The translations under genes and the position numbers were made by a program. From Blastococcus tunisiensis (lineage in GTDB: Bacteria; Actinomycetota; Actinomycetes; Mycobacteriales; Geodermatophilaceae): a stretch of DNA of 64,000 bases. This document shows positions 7,277 through 16,424 of the stretch, in pieces. The first letter of the stretch is position 1, and the number at the start of each line of letters is the position of its first letter. The notes beneath the pieces were generated by a model, which saw nothing but the letters and a program-made list of their open reading frames with translations, made no database searches and was not told where the DNA came from. Location of the stretch: positions 174,906-238,905 of the forward strand of contig NZ_FOND01000006.1 of assembly GCF_900112815.1 (NCBI RefSeq), in the 5' to 3' direction.

Positions 7277-9748
7277 TCAGCCGTGGCCGCCGACCGGCGC
7301 ACCGGCGCGCCGGTCCGCCACGGTAGCCGTGACGCGCTCGGCGGCCTCCACGACGAGCGCGCCCGCGACCCCGATGGGCACCGCGAGCAGCAGAGTGCGG
7401 GGCGTCACCTCGAGCAGCACGATCCCGCTGCCGATCGCCGGCACCAGCAGCACCAGGAGGACGATCCCGGCCATGGTCCCGATCAGCGCCAGCTTCCAGG
7501 CCACCAGCGGGCGGGCGAGGATCACCAGCGTCCACAGCGCGACCATGAGCACCACGACGGTCGCCGTCGTCCGCGCCCCCGCGACCCCGTCGCCCGGGTC
7601 GAGGGCCCTGGACAGCGCGTAGCCGGCGTACGCGGCGACGCCGATGGTCGCCCCGGCCGGCAGGGAGAACCGCAGCACCCGGGCGAGGAAGCCGGGGACG
7701 TACCGGCGCCGGTTGGGGCCGAGCGCCAGGAAGAAGCCGGGCACCCCGATCGTCACGATCGAGATGAGGGTGAGCTGGATCGGCTCGAGCGGATAGGCGC
7801 TCAGCGTGGCGACGGTGATCAGGGCCAGCACGACCGAGTACACGTTCTTGACCAGGAACAGGCTGGCCGCGCGCTCGATGTTGGCGATGACCCGGCGCCC
7901 CTCCGCCACGGCGGCCGGGAGGTGGGCGAACCGCCCGTCGAGCAGGACCAGCTGGGCGACCGCACGGGTGGCCGGTGATCCGTTGCCCATGGCCACGCCG
8001 ATGTCGGCGTCCTTCAGCGCCAGTGCGTCGTTGACCCCGTCCCCCGTCATCGCGACCACGTGGCCGCGCCGCTGCAGGGCGGCCACCATCGCCCGCTTCT
8101 GGTGCGGGGTGACGCGACCGAAGACGCTGTGCGCCTCCATGGCCTCCGCCAGCGCCTCGAGGTCCTCGGGCAGCGTCCGGGCGTCGACGGCGTCCGCCGC
8201 CCCGGTGACGCCCGGGACCCCCACGCTCGCCGCCACGACGCCGACCGTCCGCGGGTTGTCCCCGGAGATGACCTTGAGCGCCACCCCCTGCTCGGTGAAG
8301 AAGCCGAGCACGTCCGCGGCGTCCTCGCGGATGCGTTCGGCGAGGACGACCAGGGCGACGGGCTCGAGGCCGGCCGGCAGCACGGCGTCGCCGTCGAGCA
8401 CGGCCGGCGCCTGCTTCGAGCAGGCGAGCAGGAGGACCCGGCGGCCCTCCGCCGCCAGGGCGTCCGAGCGGGTTCGTGCCTGCCCCGTGGCCCCGGGCGC
8501 TGGGACCGGCAGCAACATCTCGGGTGCACCCAGCACCCAGGTGGACCCGGTCGTGGTCCGGACGGCGGACCACTTGCGCGCCGACGAGAACGGCACCGTG
8601 TCGACGGGCGCCCCGTCCGGGGACGGGAACGCCGCGGCGAGCGCGGCCGCGGTGGCGTTGGCGCTGTCCGACCCGGCGAGCAGGCCGAGGGCCCCGCGGA
8701 CCTGGCCCTCCGGGACGGCACTCCCGTCGAGCCGCTCCAGCCGGTCGAACCGGACGTCGCCGTAGGTGAGCGTGCCGGTCTTGTCCAGGCAGACGACGTC
8801 CACCCGGGCCAGGCCCTCGACCGCCGGGAGCTCCTGGACGAGCACCTGGCGGCGGGCCAGGCTGAGCGTCGCGACCATGAAGGCCAGCGTCGTGAGGAGG
8901 ACGAGCCCCTCCGGGATCATGCCGACGAGCGCGGCGACCGTGCCGGTCACCGCCTCCCGCCACCCCTCGTTCTCGGTCGTGCGGAACTGGCTCCACAGCA
9001 CCAGCGGCCCGACGACCACCAGCACGACCGCGATCGCGCGCAGCAGCCGGTTCGTGCTCGACACGAGCTCGGAGAAGGTGATGGTGAACCGGCGGGCCTC
9101 CGTCGACAGCCGGGTCGCGTAGGCGGAGTCCCCGACCGCGACCGCCTGGACCGTTGCCTGGCCGGCCACCACGATCGAGCCGGACCACACGTCGTCCCCG
9201 GCGTCCTTGGCGACGGCGTCGGCCTCACCCGTGAGCAGTGATTCGTCCACCGCCAGACCGGCCGAGTCCAGCACCACGCCGTCGGCCGGCACCTGGTCCC
9301 CGGCGGCCAGGACGAGCAGGTCGTCGAGCACCACCTCAGCCACGGGGAACTCGCGCTCGATCCCGTCCCGGACGACCCGGGCCCGGGGGGCGTTGAGCAC
9401 GGCGAGCCGGTCGAGGGTCCGCTTGGCCCGCAGCTCCTGGACGATCCCGATCGCGGCGTTGGCGACCACCACGCCCCCGAAGGTGGCGTTCTGCCAGCGG
9501 CCGGTGAGCGCGGCGACCACCCACAGCGCCGCGAGCAGCCCGTTGAAGAAGGTGAAGACGTTGGCCCGCACGATCTCCGCCAGGGTCCGGCTCGTGCGGA
9601 CCGAGGTGACGTTGGTCCGCCCCGCCGCGATCCGCTCCCGCACGGCCGCGGCGGTCAGGCCCTCCGGCGCCGTCACGGGCCGCTGCGGCAACATCGCCCG
9701 TGAGGCCGGGCCGGGCCGCCCGCCGGCGGCGTCCTCGGTGGTGGTCAC
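7277..9748 (-). CDS. ctpE: Cation P-type ATPase, CtpE-like
   Basis: An 823-aa HAD-type P-ATPase. The phosphorylation motif is DKTGT in VVCLDKTGTLT (about residue 325), the actuator loop is LLTGEAD (near 165), and the hinge is TGDGVND. Membrane helix 4 has GMIPEGLVLLTT. The N-terminal ERIAAGRTNVTSVRTSRT and NVFTFFNGLLAALW match the CtpE group of mycobacteria, linked to calcium uptake and envelope integrity; ion specificity here is inferred. The GTG start at 9748 overlaps the stop of the upstream kinase-like gene (GTGA), so translation is probably coupled and both genes share the double-box promoter at 11474-11597. Confidence 0.9.
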   Translation of the reverse strand: MTTTEDAAGGRPGPASRAMLPQRPVTAPEGLTAAAVRERIAAGRTNVTSVRTSRTLAEIVRANVFTFFNGLLAALWVVAALTGRWQNATFGGVVVANAAIGIVQELRAKRTLDRLAVLNAPRARVVRDGIEREFPVAEVVLDDLLVLAAGDQVPADGVVLDSAGLAVDESLLTGEADAVAKDAGDDVWSGSIVVAGQATVQAVAVGDSAYATRLSTEARRFTITFSELVSSTNRLLRAIAVVLVVVGPLVLWSQFRTTENEGWREAVTGTVAALVGMIPEGLVLLTTLAFMVATLSLARRQVLVQELPAVEGLARVDVVCLDKTGTLTYGDVRFDRLERLDGSAVPEGQVRGALGLLAGSDSANATAAALAAAFPSPDGAPVDTVPFSSARKWSAVRTTTGSTWVLGAPEMLLPVPAPGATGQARTRSDALAAEGRRVLLLACSKQAPAVLDGDAVLPAGLEPVALVVLAERIREDAADVLGFFTEQGVALKVISGDNPRTVGVVAASVGVPGVTGAADAVDARTLPEDLEALAEAMEAHSVFGRVTPHQKRAMVAALQRRGHVVAMTGDGVNDALALKDADIGVAMGNGSPATRAVAQLVLLDGRFAHLPAAVAEGRRVIANIERAASLFLVKNVYSVVLALITVATLSAYPLEPIQLTLISIVTIGVPGFFLALGPNRRRYVPGFLARVLRFSLPAGATIGVAAYAGYALSRALDPGDGVAGARTTATVVVLMVALWTLVILARPLVAWKLALIGTMAGIVLLVLLVPAIGSGIVLLEVTPRTLLLAVPIGVAGALVVEAAERVTATVADRRAGAPVGGHG

Positions 9749-11427
9749 AGGAGGCCACCGGCCCGCAGGTTCAGCCCCACGACGAGCAGCGCCAGCACGA
9801 TGCCCACGACGGCGCCCACGGCCAGCAGCACGCGGAGCAGGCTCCAGCTCTGCATGCTGATCCGCGGGTGCGCCGGCAGCGAGCGGCGGAACTCGGCCGG
9901 CAGGTCACGGTGGTGGGCGTCGAGCAGGCGGCGCAGCTGGCGGGGCACCGTCAGCGAACTAGTCGCCGCGAAGGCCTCGGCCAGGTCCTCCGCCGCGAAG
10001 AGCCGACCCGCCCGGGCCAGCACGCGCTCGGGCCCGGCCACCAGCGCCAGGATCAGCATCATGTTGGCCAGGTCGACGGCCTGCCGCCACCGCGACGGGC
10101 GCAGCTCGCCGAAGGAGACGTCGATCAGGACCACCCGGCTCCCCTGGACCAGGACGTTCGAGGGCTTGATGTCGCGGTGCGCGGCGCCGGCCTGCCACAG
10201 CCGGTGGATCTGCAGCAGGGCGTCGTCGATCACGGCGTCGGACACCCCGGACTCGAGGATCTCCACCGAGTCCGGGACCAGCTCGGTCACCAGCAGGTAC
10301 TCCCGGCCGGCGACCACCTCGACCACTCCCCCGGGCTCGGGTACCTGCACACCGCCGTCGCGCAGCAGCCGGAGCATGTAGTCCTCGTGCTCGACCAGGC
10401 GGCGGACGGAGGAGAACGGGGCCTCGTCCTCCAGCCGGCCGTACCGGAGCACGCGCACGTACTTGTACCACCGGTCCGACCGCAGGTGCGTGGTCGCGTA
10501 CAGCTTGCCGAACAGCACACCGGGAGCGCCGTCGGCGACGACCAGCCGGCACGGGGTGGACCCGGCGGACCCGTCGAGCCGGTACGGGTCGATGTCGCGG
10601 AGCGGGATGCCGAGCTGGTCGCGCACCGCGGCGACGATCCGGCCCTTGCGTGCGGCGTCGAGGCGCAGGTGGGCCCGCACCTGGCGGTGGTAGACGACGG
10701 GGAACTCGCGTTCCGGCGCGAAGAGGGCGAAGGCGAGCGCCGCGGTACTGCACCCCAGTCCGGCGCTGACCACCGTCGCGGTGGCGCTGTCCAGGCTCAT
10801 CGCCACCCGGTCGGCGGCGACGGCGACGACGGCCAGCACCCCCGCCGCACCCGCGACCCGGCGCCAGCGGCCGGGCGGAGCGAGCACCAGGACCGTCGCG
10901 GCGACCAGCGCCGACACGACGATCACCGGCCAGGCCGGAACGACGACGGCGTCGTCGGAGCCGGTCACCCCGCGCCGTACCGCCCGGACGAACGCACCGT
11001 CGCCCGCGATCACCTGCGCCGCCGCCGCGACGACCGACACCGTGCCGAGGTACACGACCAGGTGCCGCCACCGGGCGAACCACGCCAGCACGACGGCGGC
11101 CGGCACCCAGATGACGCGGTACTCCGCCATGTCCGCGATCCCGTCGAGTTCCCTGGCCAGCGTCGGCAGGTCCCCACCACGCAGCAGGTCACCGACGGCG
11201 CGGTCGACGGTCTGCACGGCGCTCGTCTGCTCGGTGACCACCCGGAGCAGCACGAGGGCGACGATCGACGCGACGAGGACGGCCGACCACACCGCCAGCA
11301 GGCGCCGGTCACGCCCGGTCGGGACCGGCTCCTGGCCGGACGGACGGCGCCGCGCCACGGCGGCCGACCACGGCGGGCGCCGGACGTCCGAAGCGCGCAC
11401 GAACGTGCCGCGGGGCGGGGTGTCCAC
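9745..11427 (-). CDS. Membrane-anchored protein-kinase-like phosphotransferase
   Basis: A 560-aa protein with about six N-terminal membrane segments (residues 42-235), a cytoplasmic kinase-like domain (about 285-520) and a final membrane helix (530-552). Kinase marks: GKLYATT with a candidate ATP-binding Lys308, HRDIKPSNVLV (417-427) as the catalytic loop, and LIDVSFGE (D436) in place of DFG. The N-terminal segment VDRAVGDLLRGG...LDGIADMAEYR recalls the PAP2-type N-terminus of the fusion protein at 12919, but the phosphatase motifs are absent. GTG start at 11427 with GGGAGGA. Coupled to the CtpE-like ATPase by a 4-bp overlap. Substrate (protein, lipid or small molecule) unknown. Confidence 0.75.
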   Translation of the reverse strand: MDTPPRGTFVRASDVRRPPWSAAVARRRPSGQEPVPTGRDRRLLAVWSAVLVASIVALVLLRVVTEQTSAVQTVDRAVGDLLRGGDLPTLARELDGIADMAEYRVIWVPAAVVLAWFARWRHLVVYLGTVSVVAAAAQVIAGDGAFVRAVRRGVTGSDDAVVVPAWPVIVVSALVAATVLVLAPPGRWRRVAGAAGVLAVVAVAADRVAMSLDSATATVVSAGLGCSTAALAFALFAPEREFPVVYHRQVRAHLRLDAARKGRIVAAVRDQLGIPLRDIDPYRLDGSAGSTPCRLVVADGAPGVLFGKLYATTHLRSDRWYKYVRVLRYGRLEDEAPFSSVRRLVEHEDYMLRLLRDGGVQVPEPGGVVEVVAGREYLLVTELVPDSVEILESGVSDAVIDDALLQIHRLWQAGAAHRDIKPSNVLVQGSRVVLIDVSFGELRPSRWRQAVDLANMMLILALVAGPERVLARAGRLFAAEDLAEAFAATSSLTVPRQLRRLLDAHHRDLPAEFRRSLPAHPRISMQSWSLLRVLLAVGAVVGIVLALLVVGLNLRAGGLL

Positions 11428-11473
11428 GTCGTCCTCCCGGTACCGGTCTCCCGGTGAGCACCGGACCCCCGCG

Positions 11474-11597
11474 ATCCTGCCTCACGGGCGGGGTCGGGTC
11501 CCGGGACGAGCGGCCCTGCCCGCCGGGACGGAGGTCCTGCCAGCGGGCAGGGCCGGGTCCCGGGACGAGCGGCCTTGCCCGCCGGGACGGAGGTCCT
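11474..11597 (-). promoter_or_regulatory. Duplicated double DevR-type operator upstream of the kinase/ATPase operon
   Basis: Boxes GGGACGAGCGGCCC (11503-11516, 9/10) and GGGACGGAGGTCCT (11525-11538, 9/10) are 22 bp apart. A minus-strand CAGGAT (11479 to 11474) begins 30.5 and 52.5 bp from their centres. A second copy of both boxes (11562-11575 and 11584-11597) lies 59 bp further upstream in a tandem repeat. Confidence 0.65.
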
Positions 11598-11605
11598 GCC
11601 AGCGG
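11496..11605. repeat. 59-bp direct tandem repeat (about 1.9 copies)
   Basis: The unit starting GGGTCCCGGGACGAGCGGCC at 11496 repeats at 11555 with one difference (CCCTGCC versus CCTTGCC) until the copies diverge near 11600. Each unit contains two DevR-type boxes. In the first copy GGCCCTGCCCGC (11512-11523) and GCGGGCAGGGCC (11543-11554) also form perfect 12-bp arms, which could terminate the USP transcript coming from 11629. Confidence 0.85.
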
Positions 11606-11628
11606 TCTGCCGGCCGCGCCGGCGGCCG

Positions 11629-12654
11629 TCAGGACGCGGCGACTGCAGGCCGCACGTGCCCGGGAGCCTCCGCCGGCCGGTCGGCCCCGGGCGGCACGAC
11701 GAGGACGGGGCAGGCCGAGGAGACCAGGCAGCGCAGGGCCACCGACCCCAGCAGCAGCCCGCGGATCCCCCCGCGACCACGGCTGCCCACCACGAGCAGC
11801 TCCGCGCCGTGGGACCAGCTGACCAGCACCTCCGCCGGGATCCCCTCGACGACGGCCACCCGCACGTCGGGGGCCGACCCGCCGCCGGCGGCTCGATCGT
11901 CGGCGAGCGCCTCGTCGACCATCGCGGCGGCGCCGTGCTCCACGTCGGCCCGGATGCCCTCGAAGCTCGGGGCCACGCTCTCGTCGAGCTCGGTCCACCT
12001 GCCACCGGGGTCGTAGGCGGCGACGGCCTCCACGGCGGCGCCCAGCCGTCGCGCTTCGGTGATCGCGACCCGGAGGGCGGCCCGGGCGTGGGCGGAGCCG
12101 TCGATGCCGACCACCACGAGCGGTGGCCCGGCGGGCCGTTCCGCCGCAGGCGACGGCACGACGAGCACCGGGCACGCGGCCCCGGCCACGCACTGCAGCG
12201 CCACCGAGCCGAGCACCGCGCTCCGCACCGCCCCCCGCCCGCGGCTGCCCACCACGAGCAGGTCCGCGTGCCGCGAGCGCTCGACGAGCACCGGCGCGGC
12301 CGGGCCCTCGGAGACGGAGACCAGGATCCGCGGCGCACCGCCGTCGGCGGCCGGGACCCCCGACGGGCCCCGCTGGACGTCGGCGACGATCTCCCGGACG
12401 GCGGCCTCGAGACCCTGCCGGAGGGCTGCCGGGTCAGGCACCACCGCGGGCGTCCCGCCGGCCCACGGGAGCGGCAGCGGGTACGTCGCGACCACCTCCA
12501 CGTCCACCCCTCGCCGGGCCGCGGCCGTCAACCCGTACGCGAGTGCCTCCCGGCTGCCCGGCGAGCCGTCGACCCCGACCACGACGTGCCGCCCGCCGCC
12601 ATCGGCGAGCCGCCGGTCCTCGGCCGTGCGCCCGGACGGAAACTCCTCGTGCAT
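11629..12654 (-). CDS. Universal stress protein, two UspA domains
   Basis: A 341-aa tandem UspA protein. Both domains open with VVVGVDGS/VVVGIDGS and close with the ATP-binding signature: VVGSRGRGAVRSAVLGSVAL and VVGSRGRGGIRGLLLGSVAL. These G-x2-G-x9-G-S motifs are intact in both domains, so ATP binding is expected. The ATG at 12654 (MHEEFPSG) has GAGGAGC upstream; longer readings are arginine-rich and rejected. Its promoter at 12701-12743 carries a DevR-type box. Confidence 0.92.
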   Translation of the reverse strand: MHEEFPSGRTAEDRRLADGGGRHVVVGVDGSPGSREALAYGLTAAARRGVDVEVVATYPLPLPWAGGTPAVVPDPAALRQGLEAAVREIVADVQRGPSGVPAADGGAPRILVSVSEGPAAPVLVERSRHADLLVVGSRGRGAVRSAVLGSVALQCVAGAACPVLVVPSPAAERPAGPPLVVVGIDGSAHARAALRVAITEARRLGAAVEAVAAYDPGGRWTELDESVAPSFEGIRADVEHGAAAMVDEALADDRAAGGGSAPDVRVAVVEGIPAEVLVSWSHGAELLVVGSRGRGGIRGLLLGSVALRCLVSSACPVLVVPPGADRPAEAPGHVRPAVAAS

Positions 12655-12700
12655 GGCTGCTCCTCGCTGGCCGGCCCGGCGACACCGGGGACTGGGACCG

Positions 12701-12743
12701 ACGATGTCGACGGTCGCCCGTGCCCGCCGCGGGCCAAGGTCTC
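12701..12743 (-). promoter_or_regulatory. DevR-type box and -10 for USP gene
   Basis: CGGGCCAAGGTCTC (12730-12743, 7/10, with the CAAG core) and a minus-strand CATCGT (12706 to 12701) starting 30.5 bp from its centre. Confidence 0.45.
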
Positions 12744-12918
12744 GAGGACGGGATGACCTTGTGCCCGGTCCGCCGCCCGACGGTTCCCGCGGTGCGCGCA
12801 CGAGGGGTGCGCCCTGGTGAGCCGGTCAGTAGCCTCCGTGGTGCGCCGGGACCGGGTGCCTTCCCGCCCGGGTCGGAAGACCCTCCCTGGTCGCCCCGGC
12901 AGGAAGTGGACTGGCACG

Positions 12919-15351
12919 GTGACGATCGAAGAGGTGACTCCTCCGGCGACCGCGCAGCCCGGTGCCGAGCGCCGGCACCGCGTGCCGAGGGTGCAGCGGC
13001 ATCCCGTCGACCTGGTCCGGGTCGCGCTGGGGCTGGCGATCTTCGGCGTCGGGTTCCTCATCGCGCAGCGCGGCGAACTGCCGGTGCTCGAGCGGGACCT
13101 GTTCCGGATCGTCAACGACCTGCCCGAGATCGTCTTCCCGATCGTCTGGGCCGTCATGCAGCTCGGCAACGTCGTCGCCGTGCCGGTCGTCGCCGGCGTC
13201 GCCGCGCTGACCCGGCGCTTCCGCATGGCCCGCGACATGCTGGTGGCGGGGCTGCTCGCCTACCTCGCCGCCGACCTGGTCAAGAGCGTCGTCGGGCGCG
13301 AACGGCCGGTGGGGCTGGTCGAGGCGAACCTGCTCGACGGCAACGTCAGCGGGATCGGCTTCATCTCCGGTCACGCCGCCGTGGCGGCGGCCCTGGCGAC
13401 GGCCGCGGTGCCCTACCTCTCCCGTCGCGGGCGGCGGATGGCGTGGGCGCTGGCCTGGACGGTGGCGATCGCCCGGGTCTACGTCGGCGCGCACCTCCCG
13501 CTGGACATCCTCGGCGGAGCGGCGGTGGGCTGGGCGATCGGCTCCCTCGTGCACTACCTGTTCGGAGTGCCGCGCTGGGAGCCGGAGCCGGCCCGGATCG
13601 CGGGGATGCTGCAGCGCTTCGGCCTCCCCGTGCGTGACCTCCGCCCCGCCGACGTGGTCGCCCGCAGCTCGCACCCGTTCGTCGCGGTGGACGACGACGG
13701 GCGGCGGCTCTACGTCAAGGCGCTCGACCCCGACCGGTTCGAGCGGGACTGGCTCTACCGGCTCTGGCGGGTGATCGCCGTGCGCGACATCAAGGACGCG
13801 GACGCCGTCGCGCCGCTGGGCCAGCAGGCGGAGCACGAGGCGGTGGCGGCCATGACCGCGCGGGAGCGCGGGGTTCGGGTTCCGGCCGTGGTGCTGGCCC
13901 GGGGCACCGACCGGGGCGGCGTCGTGGTCCAGGAGCACGTCCCCGGGCGGCCGCTGGACGACCTCCTGCCCGCGGAGATCACGCCGGACCTGCTCGGGGC
14001 GGTGTGGCAGCAGGTCGCCCGCCTCCGGGCCGCCCGCATCGCCCACCACGACCTGGTGGCCTCCAGCGTGCTCGTCGACGGCAGCGGCGCCCCCTGGATC
14101 GTCGACTTCGGCAACGCGCAGACGGGCGCCGACGAGCAGTCGCTGGACGGCGACGCGGCCGAGCTCATGGCCTCCCTGGCGCTGCACGTCGAGCCGGAGC
14201 TGGTCGTCGGGTCCGCCATCGACGGTCTGGGGGCGGGCGCGGTCGCGGCCGCGCTGCCGGGGCTCGCGCCGCTGACTCTCTCCTCGGTCACCCGGGACGG
14301 GATGCGCACCCGGCCCGGCCGGCTCCGGGCGCTGCGCCGCGAGGTCCGGCGACGGCTGCAGCTTCCGGACCCGGACCGCCCGGAGTTCGGGCCGCCCGGC
14401 GCCGTGGCCCGGACGGCGGTCGGGACCGGTGTCGTCCTCGTCCTCGTCGGGATGCCCCTCCTGGCCGGGGCGTCCGCGGTGCTCGGGTCCGTCGAGGAGG
14501 GCGGCTGGCGCTGGCTGGGCGGCGCGCTCGCCCTGGCGGTGCTGGCCCGTGTCGCGATGGCGGCCGCTGCACTGCTCACCGTCGACCGCCGGCTGGCGCT
14601 GGGCCGCACCGTCGGCGCGACGATGGCCGCGGACGGGGCCTCGCTGCTGCACGGGCGAATCGGATGGCGGCGCTCGGCGGCCCGGTTCCTGGAGCGCGCC
14701 GGCGTGGTCCCCGAGGAAGCCCGCCGGGCCACGGACCGGTTCGTCGCCGGGGCGATCGCTGCCGCCCTCGTCGTCGCCCTGGTCACCTTGGTCCTCGCCG
14801 TCGTCGAGGGACGGCTCACCGGCTGGCGCAGTCCGGAGGCGCTCGTCCCGGCCGTCCTGCTCGGGCTGGCTGCGTGGGCGCTCGTCCTCACCGGCCAGGA
14901 GCTGGCCGGTCGGCACGGTGCCGCGACCGCCCCGCAGGGGGGCGCGGAGCCACCGCGGCAGGTGACCCGGACGCTGCGCGACGCCCTCGCGTGGCGGCCC
15001 GGTCGTCCGGCTCCGGCCTGGAACTGGTGGCCGCAGCTGGGATGGGCGACGGCGGGCGTGGCCCTGGAAGCCGCAGTCCTCGCCGCGACGGTGCACGCCG
15101 TGGGCGGTGACGTGGCGCTGCTGGCGACCACCACCGTCTACGGCGCGCTGCACCTGCTGTGGTCGGTGTTCCCGGTCACCGGCATGCCCGGTGCCGCCGA
15201 CGTCTCCCTCCTGCTGGCCCTCCTCTCGCTGGGGGCGCCGCTGGCCAGCGCCTGTGCAGGGGTGCTCGCCTTCCGGTTGCTGACCTTCTGGATCCCGGCC
15301 GGTCTGGGTTCGCTCCTCTCCGTCCGGTTCGAGCACCGTCACCTGACGTGA
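12919..15351 (+). CDS. PAP2 phosphatase / kinase-like / flippase-like membrane fusion protein
   Basis: About 810 aa with three parts. Residues ~35-215 form a PAP2-type lipid phosphatase with all three motifs: KSVVGRERP (~121), SGHAAV (~149) and ARVYVGAHLPLD (~185). Residues ~225-480 are kinase-like: RRLYVKALD, QEHVPGRPLDD, catalytic-loop-like HHDLVASSVLV (~375) and IVDFGNAQ as DFG. Residues ~494-805 are multi-pass and resemble the membrane half of LPG synthase/YbhN-like proteins. A GTG at 12919 after AGGAAG is chosen; an in-frame GTG at 12841, five bases after a TAGCCT -10 (12830-12835), would add 26 residues. It is followed by a YbhN-like gene (GTGA overlap) and a PAP2 gene, suggesting polyprenyl- or phospholipid-phosphate handling in the membrane. 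Confidence 0.8.
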   Translation: MTIEEVTPPATAQPGAERRHRVPRVQRHPVDLVRVALGLAIFGVGFLIAQRGELPVLERDLFRIVNDLPEIVFPIVWAVMQLGNVVAVPVVAGVAALTRRFRMARDMLVAGLLAYLAADLVKSVVGRERPVGLVEANLLDGNVSGIGFISGHAAVAAALATAAVPYLSRRGRRMAWALAWTVAIARVYVGAHLPLDILGGAAVGWAIGSLVHYLFGVPRWEPEPARIAGMLQRFGLPVRDLRPADVVARSSHPFVAVDDDGRRLYVKALDPDRFERDWLYRLWRVIAVRDIKDADAVAPLGQQAEHEAVAAMTARERGVRVPAVVLARGTDRGGVVVQEHVPGRPLDDLLPAEITPDLLGAVWQQVARLRAARIAHHDLVASSVLVDGSGAPWIVDFGNAQTGADEQSLDGDAAELMASLALHVEPELVVGSAIDGLGAGAVAAALPGLAPLTLSSVTRDGMRTRPGRLRALRREVRRRLQLPDPDRPEFGPPGAVARTAVGTGVVLVLVGMPLLAGASAVLGSVEEGGWRWLGGALALAVLARVAMAAAALLTVDRRLALGRTVGATMAADGASLLHGRIGWRRSAARFLERAGVVPEEARRATDRFVAGAIAAALVVALVTLVLAVVEGRLTGWRSPEALVPAVLLGLAAWALVLTGQELAGRHGAATAPQGGAEPPRQVTRTLRDALAWRPGRPAPAWNWWPQLGWATAGVALEAAVLAATVHAVGGDVALLATTTVYGALHLLWSVFPVTGMPGAADVSLLLALLSLGAPLASACAGVLAFRLLTFWIPAGLGSLLSVRFEHRHLT

Positions 15352-16424
15352 CCCGTCCGCTCGCCCCGGACGGCGCCCTGCGCCGGAACGTTTCCGGCCG
15401 ACTGGGGCGGCTGGTGCTCACCGTCGGGGTGGTCGTGGCCATCTTCGCCGGGGTCCTGCCGCAGATCGCCGACTACGGCCGCGCCTGGGAGCTGGTGCGC
15501 GCGCTCACCTGGGCGGAGACGGCGCTGGTGGTCGCCGTCGGGGCGCTGAACCTGGTGTCCTACGCGCCGCTCTGGGTGGCGGCCGTGCCGGGACTCACCT
15601 GGTGGCGGGCGCTCCTGGCCGACCAGGCCTCGACGGCCATCTCCAACACCGTGCCGGTGGGCTTCGCCTTCGGTGTCGGGACGACCGCGGCGATGCACCA
15701 CTCCTTCGGCTTCTCCCCCGCCGTCATCGCCCGCGCGGTGGCCCTCACCGGGGTATGGAACAACCTGGTCAAACTGGCGATGCCGGCGCTCGCCCTCGGC
15801 GGCCTCGTCCTCGTGCGCGACCCGCACCCCGGGCTGACCGTGGCGGCCGTCCTCGGCAGCGTCCTCCTGCTGATCGCGGTGGCCGCGCTGGTGGCCGGGC
15901 TGACCCACCGCCGGGCCGGTGCCGTCCTCGCCGCCGCGGCCCAGCGAGTGGCCACGACGGTCGCCCGCCGGCGCAACCGGTCCGGACCGTCGGACTGGGT
16001 CGAACGCACCGAACGCTTCCGCACCGACTCGGTGCAGCTGCTGAGGAACCGCTGGCTGCTGATGAGCGCCGCTGCCGTCGTCAGCCACGTGGTGCTGTTC
16101 CTGCTGCTGCTGACCTGCCTGCGCACGGTGGACGGGCAGGGCGCGGAGCTGCACTGGATCGTCGTCCTGGCGGTCTTCTCCGTCACCCGCCTCGTGACGA
16201 TGGTGCCGATCACGCCGGGGGCCCTCGGTGTCGCCGAGCTGAGCTACGTCGCGGGGCTCACGGCCGTGGGCGTCGGTCCCGGGGCGGCGGCCGGTGCGGT
16301 CCTGCTGTTCCGGCTCCTCACCTGGTTCCTCCCCATCCCGCTCGGGCTCGCGGCCTGGCTGCTCTGGCGGCGTGGTGTGGGGCGGGTTGGGGAACCCGTC
16401 GTCCCGGTCGGAGCCGCGGCGTGA
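15348..16424 (+). CDS. LPG synthase transmembrane region / YbhN-family flippase-like protein
   Basis: A 358-aa integral membrane protein with about eight hydrophobic segments. It matches the lysylphosphatidylglycerol-synthase transmembrane (UPF0104/YbhN) family, shown by WWRALLADQASTAISNTVPVG, GVWNNLVKLAMP and the C-terminal PITPGALGVAELSYVAGL, the family hallmark. It lacks the cytoplasmic aminoacyl-transferase domain, so a lipid flippase-like role is more likely. GTG start at 15348 overlaps the stop of the fusion gene (GTGA), and its own stop overlaps the next start. Confidence 0.88.
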   Translation: MTRPLAPDGALRRNVSGRLGRLVLTVGVVVAIFAGVLPQIADYGRAWELVRALTWAETALVVAVGALNLVSYAPLWVAAVPGLTWWRALLADQASTAISNTVPVGFAFGVGTTAAMHHSFGFSPAVIARAVALTGVWNNLVKLAMPALALGGLVLVRDPHPGLTVAAVLGSVLLLIAVAALVAGLTHRRAGAVLAAAAQRVATTVARRRNRSGPSDWVERTERFRTDSVQLLRNRWLLMSAAAVVSHVVLFLLLLTCLRTVDGQGAELHWIVVLAVFSVTRLVTMVPITPGALGVAELSYVAGLTAVGVGPGAAAGAVLLFRLLTWFLPIPLGLAAWLLWRRGVGRVGEPVVPVGAAA

